From an uncultured Mucilaginibacter sp. (GTDB taxonomy: Bacteria > Bacteroidota > Bacteroidia > Sphingobacteriales > Sphingobacteriaceae): DNA of 64,000 nucleotides. Below, one piece after another: positions 1 to 7,908 of this stretch (its first letter is position 1; each line of letters opens with the position of its first letter). The stretch spans positions 10,234-74,233 of the forward strand of contig NZ_CAMLOV010000004.1 in assembly GCF_946481715.1 (NCBI RefSeq). Direction: 5' to 3'. The notes beneath the pieces were generated by a model, which saw nothing but the letters and a program-made list of their open reading frames with translations, made no database searches and was not told the DNA's origin. A program made the position numbers and the translations under genes.

Positions 1-1030
1 GGTCTTTTTCTTCGTACCCTGTGCGGTTTACAACGCCAACGCCGGTGATGTTTTTGGTAACCTCATCGCCGTAGATGTTTAAGGCATCTCGGGCGGGGTT
101 ATTAGGCCCGCGGTTTGCGGCAGGGATTGAGGCGTTGATATCGGTATAATCGTTGGCATACCAATCGGTACCGGTTAGATACGATGCATTTACCTTGAAG
201 GCAAACTTATCGTTAAAAGATTTGGCAAAGCGCAGGGCAAAATCATACAAACCTTTGGTATCGGCAAAGCTTTCGCCAACATGGTTTATGCCGGTTTTTA
301 CCGCTACTGATAAGCCCTGGTATTTAAACGCATCCTTAGTCTTGATAGATAACAAACCGTTGAAAGCAACGGGGCCATACAACGCCGATGCTGCGCCGGG
401 GATAACCTCTGCCGATTCTACATCCAAATCGGATGCGCCAAACTGGTTACCTACCGAAAAGTTTAAGCCCGGTGTTTGGTTGTCCACTCCATCCACCAAT
501 TGTAAAAAACGTGAGTTACCGGTGGTGTTGAACCCACGGGTATTTATCTGTTTATAGGTGATGCTGCTGGTAACTGCTTCGATACCTTTCAGGTTTATCA
601 AACCATCATAAAACGTAAACGATGGGTTTTCCTTGATGGCTTTGGTGGTCATTTTCTCAATACTCACCGGCGATTGCAATATGCTTTGGTTTACACGGGT
701 GGCCGATGTTACCACCTCGTTTAGCTGGGTGGTACGCACGGGTAGCGAGGCGCTAACGGTTTGGCTTTCGGATTTGATAACTACTTCCTGCTGATCGTAA
801 CCTACAGCGGTGATGATGATGGTAAAAGGCAATCTAATTTTGCCTGCCGATAAGGTAAACTGCCCTTTTGAATTGGTAGTAGTACCGGCAATTTTTTCTT
901 TAATGTTGATGCTCGCGCCGCTCAATGGCTCGTTATTACCGGCGCCCGTTACGGTGCCCGATATTTTTACATCCTGCGCAAACAAGTGCGCAGAGGAGAA
1001 CAGAAAGATGATGAGTAAAAACTTTTTCAT
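1..1030 (-). CDS. TonB-dependent outer-membrane receptor, N-terminal part
   Basis: The reading frame opens at the ATG at 1030 and runs off the left edge, so about 343 N-terminal residues are visible. They show a signal peptide ending near 'AHLFAQ', a carboxypeptidase-like regulatory domain (about residues 20-105, 'GTVTGAGNNEPLSGASI', with 'SKGQFTL'), then a plug domain with 'INTRGF' and 'LVDGVDNQTPG'. Proteins of this build import siderophores, metals or oligosaccharides across the outer membrane with TonB-ExbBD energy. The plug start lacks the usual SusC signature, which suggests a FecA/CirA-like receptor rather than a SusC protein. The substrate cannot be told from this fragment. No SusD partner lies upstream; the next gene is an AhpD-like protein on the same strand. 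Confidence 0.88.
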   Translation of the reverse strand, partial: MKKFLLIIFLFSSAHLFAQDVKISGTVTGAGNNEPLSGASINIKEKIAGTTTNSKGQFTLSAGKIRLPFTIIITAVGYDQQEVVIKSESQTVSASLPVRTTQLNEVVTSATRVNQSILQSPVSIEKMTTKAIKENPSFTFYDGLINLKGIEAVTSSITYKQINTRGFNTTGNSRFLQLVDGVDNQTPGLNFSVGNQFGASDLDVESAEVIPGAASALYGPVAFNGLLSIKTKDAFKYQGLSVAVKTGINHVGESFADTKGLYDFALRFAKSFNDKFAFKVNASYLTGTDWYANDYTDINASIPAANRGPNNPARDALNIYGDEVTKNITGVGVVNRTGYEEKD

Positions 1031-1069
1031 TGTTGTTGATTAATAGTTTAAGGGATTAGGGTTTTTTTA

Positions 1070-1141
1070 AGTAGCAGCTCTTTAGTAGCAGTTGCAGTTT
1101 TTCGATCGCGGTGGCAGTTATCAATTTACTGCTACTGCCAC
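1070..1141. repeat. Intergenic repeats of an AGTAGCAG unit
   Basis: AGTAGCAG occurs twice directly (1070-1077 and 1084-1091) and once inverted (1129-1136). A 7-bp inverted pair, GTGGCAG and CTGCCAC, frames 1111-1141. It lies between two same-strand genes and has no coding potential. It looks like a degenerate dispersed palindrome. Confidence 0.4.
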
Positions 1142-1157
1142 CTCCACTGCCATTACT

Positions 1158-1724
1158 TTATATTGCTTTTTTTAAATGGTCGTATCCTTGGGGCAACCGG
1201 GTATAGCCATGGTTTACCAGCCTGCCTGCAAGCACATCGTAGTAACCGGCTTCTGCCGGCAGCGATGTTGCCAGCCCATCCACGTAGCGGTTATACAGGC
1301 AAAACAGGGCGGCTATCAAAACCGTATCATGTATCTCTACATCGGTGGCACCGGCAGCTTTTGCACGCGCTACTGATTCTGCTGTTACGCTTTTGCCGCT
1401 TTCGCGCGTTTGCGATGCAATGGTCAGCAGCGCTTTCATCTTTTCGCTCACGGGGGCGGTTTCGATGTTTTGCTTAACGCTCGCAGCGGTTTCGGTTTCG
1501 CCGGCCAGCAGGTCGGCAGCGGCGGTGTGTGCCGTGGTGCAAAAAGTGCATTGGTTACCGTAGGATACCACGGTGGCTATCAGCTCGCGTTCGGCCTCGG
1601 TTAAGGTTGATGGGCCGCGCAGTAAAAATTGGGTAAGCTCGCGTATTGGCTGCGCAGTACCCTTGCTATATTCCAGCAGGCCAGTTATACCGGGCAAGTG
1701 GCTTTCGAGTGCTATGTAAGGCAT
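1158..1724 (-). CDS. AhpD-like / carboxymuconolactone decarboxylase family protein
   Basis: The 188-residue protein carries the AhpD-type redox motif 'CTFCTTAH' (CxxC followed by H) near residues 59-66, inside an all-helical fold. The segment 'LTEAERELIATVVSYGNQCTFC' is typical of the peroxidase-related branch of the family. Such proteins use the two cysteines to reduce peroxides or to relay electrons to a peroxidase. It has no signal peptide, so a cytoplasmic site is expected. It sits alone between a receptor gene and a repeat region, so context does not name its partner. The family call is safe; the physiological substrate is not. Confidence 0.85.
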   Translation of the reverse strand: MPYIALESHLPGITGLLEYSKGTAQPIRELTQFLLRGPSTLTEAERELIATVVSYGNQCTFCTTAHTAAADLLAGETETAASVKQNIETAPVSEKMKALLTIASQTRESGKSVTAESVARAKAAGATDVEIHDTVLIAALFCLYNRYVDGLATSLPAEAGYYDVLAGRLVNHGYTRLPQGYDHLKKAI

Positions 1725-1831
1725 AAAAAGGATATTAAAAGTAAACGGAAAGAGGAATGAACGCAGGGTGAATGGGCATTATAAAATGCCTTGTGTGTTT
1801 GAACATCCTGGTTTCGTCCGCGTCGCGAGTT

Positions 1832-1964
1832 GACTCCCCCCTCCCCCTCTCTGCTACGCAAAGAGGGGGAGAAATTGGGGTTATTTATTTTTTCTTAACC
1901 CTCTTTTTCGCAGAAAGAGAGGGTCGGGCAGCGTTAGTCCCCACAGTTGTGGGGAGGGTGAGTC
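1832..1964. repeat. Imperfect 130-bp intergenic palindrome (CT-rich arms)
   Basis: The segment begins with GACTC followed by CCCCTCCCCCTCT and ends with GGGGAGGGTGAGTC, so its two ends are inverted copies. Inner arms (GCAAAGAGGG and CCCTCTTTTTCGC) repeat the pattern. It fills much of the 366-nt space (1725-2090) between two minus-strand genes. No convincing gene is present in that space. Confidence 0.65.
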
Positions 1965-2090
1965 AAATATGGAAGCGAAAAGAAACGATTTAAAGGTTTT
2001 GAACACACACGCGGTTAAAAGCGCGTACACCATGCAGAAATTTGCGCAACGGCCATTAGCCATGCACAGCATTCCCCATAAAAATTCAAT

Positions 2091-2651
2091 TTAAGCTAAT
2101 ATGCCTCGCAACTCGGGTGGTTGGGCAGGGGTAGAAAGGTAAGTTGTAGGAATTATTTGTATAAGATCAGTACCAGGGTGTTGTACAAGCTGTACATTTA
2201 CTGCCAGGCTGAAAACGGTAAGCGGGAAGTTGTAGTTATTATCCAGGCCCGATTTTTTCACAACAGGCAGGTGGTTCTTTTTGGCCAGCGGGCTATCGCT
2301 GATATTTTTGGCTACGATGATATTCTCGCTCATCAGCCTTGTTTTTTCGTAGTTGGGGATACACATTAAAAACATTGTATCGCGGGTCATTTTCATGGCC
2401 ACGTAGTTATAGTCGTTGTCTTTTAGTTTAACCTGGCCCGCTATCCCCTGAAAATCGGCTTGCTCATGTATGTTGGGTAAGTGTACAGGTATTTTTATTT
2501 CTACCAGTTCATCGGGTTTATATAGCCCTTTGGCAATCTGCTCGTTGGCATAAGCATCAGAATGTTTGATGAAATATTGAAACAACAGCATGTAACCGCC
2601 TATGTTAAACGTAAGCACAACAAGCATAGTTATTGCAAAAATCTTTTTCAA
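2091..2651 (-). CDS. Unknown protein with N-terminal membrane anchor
   Basis: This 186-residue protein is not recognised. Residues 5-27 form one hydrophobic segment ('FAITMLVVLTFNIGGYMLLF') that is either a membrane anchor or an uncleaved signal; the rest is soluble and polar. No cysteine lipobox, catalytic motif or repeat is visible. The remainder (about 30-186) is probably extracytoplasmic. It is on the same strand as the receptor and AhpD genes but separated from them by a 366-nt repeat-bearing gap, so it is probably a separate unit. The ORF has normal codon use and a reasonable start at 2651. Confidence 0.65.
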   Translation of the reverse strand: MKKIFAITMLVVLTFNIGGYMLLFQYFIKHSDAYANEQIAKGLYKPDELVEIKIPVHLPNIHEQADFQGIAGQVKLKDNDYNYVAMKMTRDTMFLMCIPNYEKTRLMSENIIVAKNISDSPLAKKNHLPVVKKSGLDNNYNFPLTVFSLAVNVQLVQHPGTDLIQIIPTTYLSTPAQPPELRGILA

Positions 2652-2771
2652 TACGGTGGTTTACAACGAGGTTAGGTAAAAGTATTATTAAAATTTAATA
2701 ATGCAAATGAGTTTTTACAGAAAATGAGGATTTTAAGTATAAAAATGCCGGGGTTGGCTCTGCAAAAAAGC

Positions 2772-2808
2772 AAAAGCCCCTCCAACCTTAGCGGCTTGAG
2801 GGACTTTT
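2772..2808 (-). terminator. Intrinsic terminator of the MBOAT unit
   Basis: The arms AAAAGCCCCTC (2772-2782) and GAGGGACTTTT (2798-2808) pair with one mismatch around a 15-nt loop. Read on the minus strand the stem runs into a T-rich stretch (TTTT, G, C, then TTTTTT). It lies 19 nt beyond the stop of the MBOAT gene. Confidence 0.75.
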
Positions 2809-2826
2809 ACACTTATTGTTGATCTC

Positions 2827-4284
2827 TTAAAACTGGAAATAGATAAACGATTTGCCCGATTCCTGGCTCAGGATGATCATTACCACCATAAAGCTCCATG
2901 CCAGCGCTACGCCCCACCATGGCATTTTGCCGGCTGTTTTCAATACTGAGGTTTTGCGCATGGCCCACTGTACTGCCAGCATCAGCGTAATTACAACAGC
3001 TATTTTGATAATAGCAATACTGGTTAACAGCGGTGTAGTGCCCGGCTGCGGTGCAAACATAGCATTAAGCATGCCCCATGCACCGCCAAACGTTGCCGAA
3101 CGGAAAAACACCCAGGTAATGCAAACTAAAAAGAAGGTAAGCAGTGCCTTTAAAAAGTTCTCCCTTATCCGCACCCCCGGTATAATAGCGGCTGTTACCA
3201 CAACGGGTGCTGCGTTGGTTGCTTTACTGCGGCTATCCTGCAAGGCCTTCTCAATCCAAAGATACAGGCCATGTAAGCCGCCCCATGCCACAAACGTCCA
3301 GTTGGCACCGTGCCATAAACCGCCTATCAGCATGGTTATCATCAGGTTGATATAGGTGCGGAATTTACCTTTACGGTTGCCGCCGAGCGGGATGTACAGG
3401 TAATCGCGCAGCCACGATGACAGCGTGATATGCCACCTGCGCCAAAAATCTGAAAAACCTACAGCAGCATACGGGAACGCAAAGTTCTGCGGCAATACAA
3501 AACCAAGGCAAAGGGCCACGCCAATAGCAGCGGTAGAATATCCGGCAAAATCAAAAAATATCTGCCCCGAAAAGGCGAGCACCCCAGCCCAGGCATCCAG
3601 CGTAGTAAGGGGGGCGTGCGCCCCAAATACAGCATCGGCGCTTGCCGCCAGCATATTATCGGCAAGGGTAACCTTCATAAAAATACCGAGAGTTAACAGC
3701 AACAGCCCGTCCAGCAATTGCTGTTTGGTGGTTTTGCGTTCAGTTTCAAACTGCGGCACCAGTTGCTCTGGCCGTACAATAGGCCCTGCCACCAAATGCG
3801 GGAAGAAGGTTACGAACAAAGAGAAATCCAGCAGCGATTTTACAGGTTTGCTGTGGCGTTTGTACATATCAATAGTGTAGCAAAGCGTTGTAAAGGTGTA
3901 AAACGATATGCCTGCAGGTAAAATAATGCTTGGCTGCGCCGGGTGGTAATCAAAGCCCAGTGCATTGCATAGGGCTACAAAATTCTCTAAAAAGAAGTTG
4001 CCGTATTTAAAAAAGCAAAGCATGCCCAGGTTACCAATAAGGCTCACTACCAGCAAAGCGCGGCGTTTCGCCTTGTTTTCTTGCGTGTATAGCGCGCGGC
4101 CCACAAAAAAGTCGACCACGGTTGATAGCCATAGCAGCAGTATAAAAGGCGGGTTCCAGGCGGCGTAAAATATATAGCTGGCCAGCAGCAGGTTTATTTT
4201 CTTTACCTTCCAAGGTAAGGGAAGGTTATGTAGTAGCAGCATTAAGCTAAAAAATACTACAAAGGTGTATGAGTTAAATACCAT
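2827..4284 (-). CDS. MBOAT-family O-acyltransferase (AlgI/DltB-like)
   Basis: The 485-residue polytopic membrane protein has the MBOAT signatures: 'FWRRWHITLSSWLRDYLYIPLG' in the middle and 'GGLWHGANWTFVAWGGLHG' with the conserved histidine about 40 residues later. About ten hydrophobic segments are visible. Members pass acyl (often acetyl) groups across the inner membrane to a periplasmic acceptor such as alginate, teichoic acid or exopolysaccharide. The length matches AlgI. The following gene on this strand order (4324-5349, transcribed first, 39 nt away) encodes an SGNH-like protein, the usual acceptor-side partner. The polymer that is acylated is not evident, because no polysaccharide synthase is next to it. 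Confidence 0.93.
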   Translation of the reverse strand: MVFNSYTFVVFFSLMLLLHNLPLPWKVKKINLLLASYIFYAAWNPPFILLLWLSTVVDFFVGRALYTQENKAKRRALLVVSLIGNLGMLCFFKYGNFFLENFVALCNALGFDYHPAQPSIILPAGISFYTFTTLCYTIDMYKRHSKPVKSLLDFSLFVTFFPHLVAGPIVRPEQLVPQFETERKTTKQQLLDGLLLLTLGIFMKVTLADNMLAASADAVFGAHAPLTTLDAWAGVLAFSGQIFFDFAGYSTAAIGVALCLGFVLPQNFAFPYAAVGFSDFWRRWHITLSSWLRDYLYIPLGGNRKGKFRTYINLMITMLIGGLWHGANWTFVAWGGLHGLYLWIEKALQDSRSKATNAAPVVVTAAIIPGVRIRENFLKALLTFFLVCITWVFFRSATFGGAWGMLNAMFAPQPGTTPLLTSIAIIKIAVVITLMLAVQWAMRKTSVLKTAGKMPWWGVALAWSFMVVMIILSQESGKSFIYFQF

Positions 4285-4323
4285 GATGAGATAGGTGTAG
4301 ATTTAATATTTGTTGTTGAATGA

Positions 4324-5349
4324 TTATAACTTCCAGTGGGTTTGCTGTTTAAGCGCTGCTATCATACCGTTGGTGTACACTACGGCATCGCTCGGTTTCA
4401 GATGCGAAAACTCGGGGCAAACCAAATTAGCTAATACGGGGTAATCTTTAAAGTAAACCCCCTTGCAGCCGGTTGTGGCCAGTAGCCTGTCGTAATATTT
4501 AGCGCGCGGGTAGCCCATACTCTCGCCCATAAAAAACGGACCGCTTGATGGAGTGCGCAGGAAAACCACATCGCCACCGCGGGCTTTTATCTTATCCACA
4601 TCCTGCTTAACCGATGCCAAAAATGCGTCGAGTTCTTGGCCGCTTATTGGTGGCTCCGATCTTACTTTCGCTAAAGATCCCCATATGCCGCGCACCTGGT
4701 TTATCCGGTTAGTATCGGCTAAAAAAGAATCAGTCATTTTTGTTTGCCTGTTGTACTCCGTGAAACCAAAACCCACCGGGAAATCCGGGTTGGTGTAAAC
4801 GCCAGTTCTATTTGATACATACAGGTGATTTAGCAGGCCATTCAGCGAGAAAAAGTCTTGGTTAAACATCACGAGGTTTGCCTCCAGGTATTTATCAAGG
4901 CCAAAGCTGGCCGTTTGGGCAGGCGTACGCTTTTTATAATAGCTAAGCCCGGCCTCGGGCGATGCCATTACATACGGCGTTTGGTTAAAAAACAGCACTT
5001 CGGTAACATCCACAACCAGGTTACCCTTAAAGTTGGGGTCGTTGGCCAAATCGGCTAATATCGACCGGGGCGATGAACCCACCATAGCCAGTTGTACGGC
5101 ATGGGTGTTGGTTTTGCTTTCCCAGGTCGGGATGTCCAAATCGTATTTAATACGCGATGATCCGATGAAAACGGTGGCTTTATCGGCAGGCTCATAAGCC
5201 ATAGCGCGGGTGTTTGCCCACAATTCGGGGCTGTCGTCAAAATCTGGCTGTAGCCCTTTGTTGCGTAGGTGTAGCTCCCAGCTAATTGCTGCGGCCGCTA
5301 CAAGTGCTAATGCCAGTACGAGTGATTTTACAGGTAGGTGAACTTTCAT
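4324..5349 (-). CDS. SGNH-like exported protein paired with the MBOAT transferase
   Basis: The 341-residue protein starts with one hydrophobic segment (residues 7-24), a signal anchor that places it in the periplasm. It then shows a block-I-like 'FIGSSRIKYDLD' (Ser in GSSR) and a C-terminal 'EFSHLKPSDA' with a histidine where SGNH/DltD/AlgX-type esterases keep their catalytic His. This supports a role as the periplasmic acyl-transfer partner of the neighbouring MBOAT protein. Overall similarity to AlgX or DltD is not obvious, so the assignment rests on these motifs and on gene pairing. It is the first gene of a two-gene unit closed by the terminator at 2772-2808. Confidence 0.65.
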   Translation of the reverse strand: MKVHLPVKSLVLALALVAAAAISWELHLRNKGLQPDFDDSPELWANTRAMAYEPADKATVFIGSSRIKYDLDIPTWESKTNTHAVQLAMVGSSPRSILADLANDPNFKGNLVVDVTEVLFFNQTPYVMASPEAGLSYYKKRTPAQTASFGLDKYLEANLVMFNQDFFSLNGLLNHLYVSNRTGVYTNPDFPVGFGFTEYNRQTKMTDSFLADTNRINQVRGIWGSLAKVRSEPPISGQELDAFLASVKQDVDKIKARGGDVVFLRTPSSGPFFMGESMGYPRAKYYDRLLATTGCKGVYFKDYPVLANLVCPEFSHLKPSDAVVYTNGMIAALKQQTHWKL

Positions 5350-5648
5350 TTTATTTTTGAGTTAATTTTTTGCAAATAACAAATTACATAAAACGTTGTA
5401 ATTTAGTTGTTTGAATATAAAATATTAAGCACATTTTGCTTACTATTTAATGTTACTTTGAATGGCCAATTCGAGGCAGAAGACTTGCTTTATCACAAAT
5501 CCGTTACAAAAGGTTAAAAAAAATTAACTATCTGAGTACTAATATGTGCTGAGATTGCCCACCGAATTAATTATTATCCTCTCCTATCAAAAACAAAAGC
5601 AACAAACTAACTTTACGCCGTTACGCGTTTAAAAAGTATATCGCATTT
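5350..5648. other. Divergent intergenic region, no gene
   Basis: This 299-nt AT-rich gap separates the SGNH-like gene (minus) from the response regulator (plus) and must hold both promoters. I see no convincing -33/-7 pair, no long palindrome, and no copy of the four-repeat array found at 7829-7872. Only very short ORFs occur. Confidence 0.5.
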
Positions 5649-6326
5649 ATGGATACTATTTGCCTGGTTGAGGATAACGAGAAGGTATCATCGTTTATAA
5701 AAAAGGGGCTTACCGAACACAAGTACAATGTTGACGTTACAGCAACCGGCGAAGCCGCCCTGGAAATGCTGCTGCATAAAAGCTATAACCTGCTTATACT
5801 GGATGTTATGCTCCCCGGCATGAGCGGTATAGACCTTTGCAGGCAACTACGCAAGCAACAGCCACTGCTGCCCATTTTAATGCTGAGCGCCCTGGGTACT
5901 ATCGACGATAAGGTGAACGGGCTAAAATCCGGCGCGGACGATTATTTGCTAAAACCCTTCCACTTTAACGAATTGCTTGCCCGTATTGAAGCCTTGCTTC
6001 GCCGTAAAAAAGTTACCGAGGAAGATAACCATATACTGAGTTTTGGCGGATTAAAGTTAAACACCTGGGATAAAACAGCCGAACGCGAGGGGCAGCAGAT
6101 CATCCTTACCGCTAAGGAATACAGTTTGCTGGAATTGTTTATACAGCACCCGGCAAAGCTGCTGTCGCGCGAGTTTATTATGGAAAAAGTATGGGGGATA
6201 AATTTTGATACCGGCACCAATATGGTGGATGTGTATGTAAATTACCTGCGCAATAAAATACAAAAGGGGTTTGATAAAAAACTTATCCACACCGTTATAG
6301 GCATGGGCTATATTTTAAAGGACTGA
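5649..6326 (+). CDS. OmpR-family response regulator
   Basis: The 225-residue protein has a receiver domain with the acidic pocket 'VEDN', phospho-acceptor Asp52 ('LILDVMLPGMSG') and Lys102 ('LLKPFHF'). A winged-helix DNA-binding domain occupies about residues 128-225 ('LTAKEYSLLELFIQHPAKLLSRE' region and 'VDVYVNYLRNKI'). It lies 126 nt before a histidine kinase and upstream of a CzcA-type efflux operon. By position it is the likely metal-responsive activator of that operon (CusR/CzcR type). The four 11-bp repeats before the channel gene are its most plausible binding sites. Confidence 0.94.
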   Translation: MDTICLVEDNEKVSSFIKKGLTEHKYNVDVTATGEAALEMLLHKSYNLLILDVMLPGMSGIDLCRQLRKQQPLLPILMLSALGTIDDKVNGLKSGADDYLLKPFHFNELLARIEALLRRKKVTEEDNHILSFGGLKLNTWDKTAEREGQQIILTAKEYSLLELFIQHPAKLLSREFIMEKVWGINFDTGTNMVDVYVNYLRNKIQKGFDKKLIHTVIGMGYILKD

Positions 6327-6399
6327 GACTGATGACATAGACGGTTAATCACTGAAACGGCGAAGCCCTCTTAAGCACCCTTAAAAATGTACTCAAGCG

Positions 6400-6447
6400 A
6401 AAAATCAACTATAATCGGTGGAATCAGCCGCAATCGGTGAAATCACA
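6400..6447. repeat. Short direct repeat ATCGGTG(G/A)AATCA
   Basis: ATCGGTGGAATCA and ATCGGTGAAATCA occur 20 nt apart, just before the kinase start codon at 6453, with a related AAAATCAACTATAATC before them. It lies in the 126-nt gap between regulator and kinase. It may be the remnant of a dispersed repeat. No regulatory role is evident. Confidence 0.35.
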
Positions 6448-6452
6448 AAAAA

Positions 6453-7811
6453 ATGAAGATAAAAACCCGTCTATCGCTTTACTTTACGCTCATCAGTTCG
6501 GGGGCGCTGTTATTAGTTTTGATAGCGGTTTATGTGGCCGTATTTTCTTTTTTTAACGCAGATTTTTATAACCGCCTAACTGAGCGTACTAAGCTGGCCT
6601 CGCAGTTTTATTTAAAGGCCGATGAACTGGCAACAGATTCGATGGTGCGCGTGCAGCAAAAATACCTGGAGAAATTGCCGGATGAGGTGATACGCATTTA
6701 CGACGATTACAATCTATCGGCCTTTAACATGAAAACCCATGTGTACTGGACCAAGGATATTATTGAACAGGTAAGGCGCGAGGGTAGCATCCAATACGAG
6801 GAAGGCAACCGAAAGGTAGTGGGCAGGTATTTTAAAGACAACCAGGGCAATTTTGTAATACTGGTGTCGGCAGTGGATGCCAACCTAACGCACCGAACCA
6901 TTGTGCTGGCCAAAATAACGGGGATATTGTTTGTAATTTTTGGCACCTGCCTGTTTTTTGCCGGCCGTCTGTTTGCGCAGCGGGCCCTATCGCCGGTGGA
7001 TGATATTATAGCGCAGATTAATAACATACAAGCAAGTAACCTGCATCTACGGGTAACACCGGTGAACAGTAAGGATGAGATAGCACAGCTGATCAATAAC
7101 TTTAACCGCCTGCTGGAACATTTGCAAAACGCCTTTGAACTACAGCAAACCTTTGTGGCAAATGCATCGCACGAGTTGCGCACGCCGCTCACCAGTATTA
7201 TGGGCGAGGTCGATGTAGCACTCAACAAAAAACGCAACATTGTTGAATATGAAAGGGTACTGCGTTCGGTAGCGAACGACGGCGCGCGCCTGCAAGAAAC
7301 TATAACCAGCTTAATGGAGCTTGCGCAGGTTGACCTGAATTATACCCGCGCAGCACTTACGCCCGTAAGGGCCGATGAATTGATATGGGAACTGGATGAA
7401 TACTGGGCCACCAAAAAAGGGCCGGGCATGCTTAAAATACAGCTGCCGAATTTGCCGGAAGATGAGGACCTGCTTACCCTTCCGGCCCATAAATCTATGC
7501 TGTATATTGCCTTAAATAACATCATTGATAACGCCTTTAAATATTCGGGCAATAGCCCGGTAACGCTTAATTTTGAAGCCGACACCAGTCGTATAAAAAT
7601 TGCAATTGCCGATCAGGGGCAGGGTATTAGTGTGGTGGACGCTGCTAAGATATTCGACCCGTTTTTTAGGGTAAATAAAGACAGTACGGTCCCGGGCAGT
7701 GGTATAGGGTTGTATATCACCAGCAAGATCATCGAATTGTTTAAAGGGACCATCCGCGTGGAGTCGGAACTTGGGCACGGCAGTATCTTTATAGTGCAAT
7801 TTTTAAAGTAA
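6453..7811 (+). CDS. Sensor histidine kinase (HAMP-HisKA-HATPase)
   Basis: The 452-residue kinase has two membrane segments (about residues 9-33 and 150-171) around a periplasmic sensor domain of roughly 115 residues. A HAMP linker follows, then HisKA with phospho-accepting His240 ('NASHELRTPLTSIMGEVD'), then an ATPase domain with 'NNIIDNAFKYS', 'DQGQGI' and 'GSGIGLYI'. It is the natural partner of the regulator upstream. The periplasmic sensor is compact, like CusS-type kinases that detect periplasmic metal, though no cluster of His or Met ligands stands out. The stop is followed by 97 nt that carry the operator-like repeats for the efflux genes. Confidence 0.94.
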   Translation: MKIKTRLSLYFTLISSGALLLVLIAVYVAVFSFFNADFYNRLTERTKLASQFYLKADELATDSMVRVQQKYLEKLPDEVIRIYDDYNLSAFNMKTHVYWTKDIIEQVRREGSIQYEEGNRKVVGRYFKDNQGNFVILVSAVDANLTHRTIVLAKITGILFVIFGTCLFFAGRLFAQRALSPVDDIIAQINNIQASNLHLRVTPVNSKDEIAQLINNFNRLLEHLQNAFELQQTFVANASHELRTPLTSIMGEVDVALNKKRNIVEYERVLRSVANDGARLQETITSLMELAQVDLNYTRAALTPVRADELIWELDEYWATKKGPGMLKIQLPNLPEDEDLLTLPAHKSMLYIALNNIIDNAFKYSGNSPVTLNFEADTSRIKIAIADQGQGISVVDAAKIFDPFFRVNKDSTVPGSGIGLYITSKIIELFKGTIRVESELGHGSIFIVQFLK

Positions 7812-7828
7812 CAAGCGCGCGCCGCTAT

Positions 7829-7872
7829 TCTAATGCTATTCTAATTTGGTTTTAATGTGCCTCTAATTTGGC
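7829..7872 (+). promoter_or_regulatory. Four 11-bp-spaced repeats, probable response-regulator operator
   Basis: The hexamers TCTAAT (7829), TCTAAT (7840), TTTAAT (7851) and TCTAAT (7862) recur at exactly 11-bp intervals, and copies two and four extend to TCTAATTTGG. Direct repeats at one helical turn are the usual layout of OmpR/PhoB-type binding sites. The array ends six bases before a TAGGTTTG box, the place where an activator would replace a -33 element. Confidence 0.7.
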
Positions 7873-7877
7873 TGCAA

Positions 7878-7885
7878 TAGGTTTG
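7878..7885 (+). promoter_or_regulatory. -7 box TAGGTTTG of the efflux operon
   Basis: TAGGTTTG fits the Bacteroidota -7 consensus TAnnTTTG. No TTTG -33 element lies at the right distance, which fits a promoter that depends on an activator bound at 7829-7872. Transcription would begin near 7892, about 17 nt before the start codon at 7909. Confidence 0.5.
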
Positions 7886-7908
7886 CTGTATCAAATCCTA
7901 TTGTACAA

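Noticed and set aside
1772..2072. Short frames across the CT-rich palindrome
   Set aside because: They are translations of the repeat arms on both strands and are not gene-like.
2852..3355. Plus-strand frame of 167 codons over the MBOAT gene
   Set aside because: It is antisense to well-conserved MBOAT motifs and looks like random translation.
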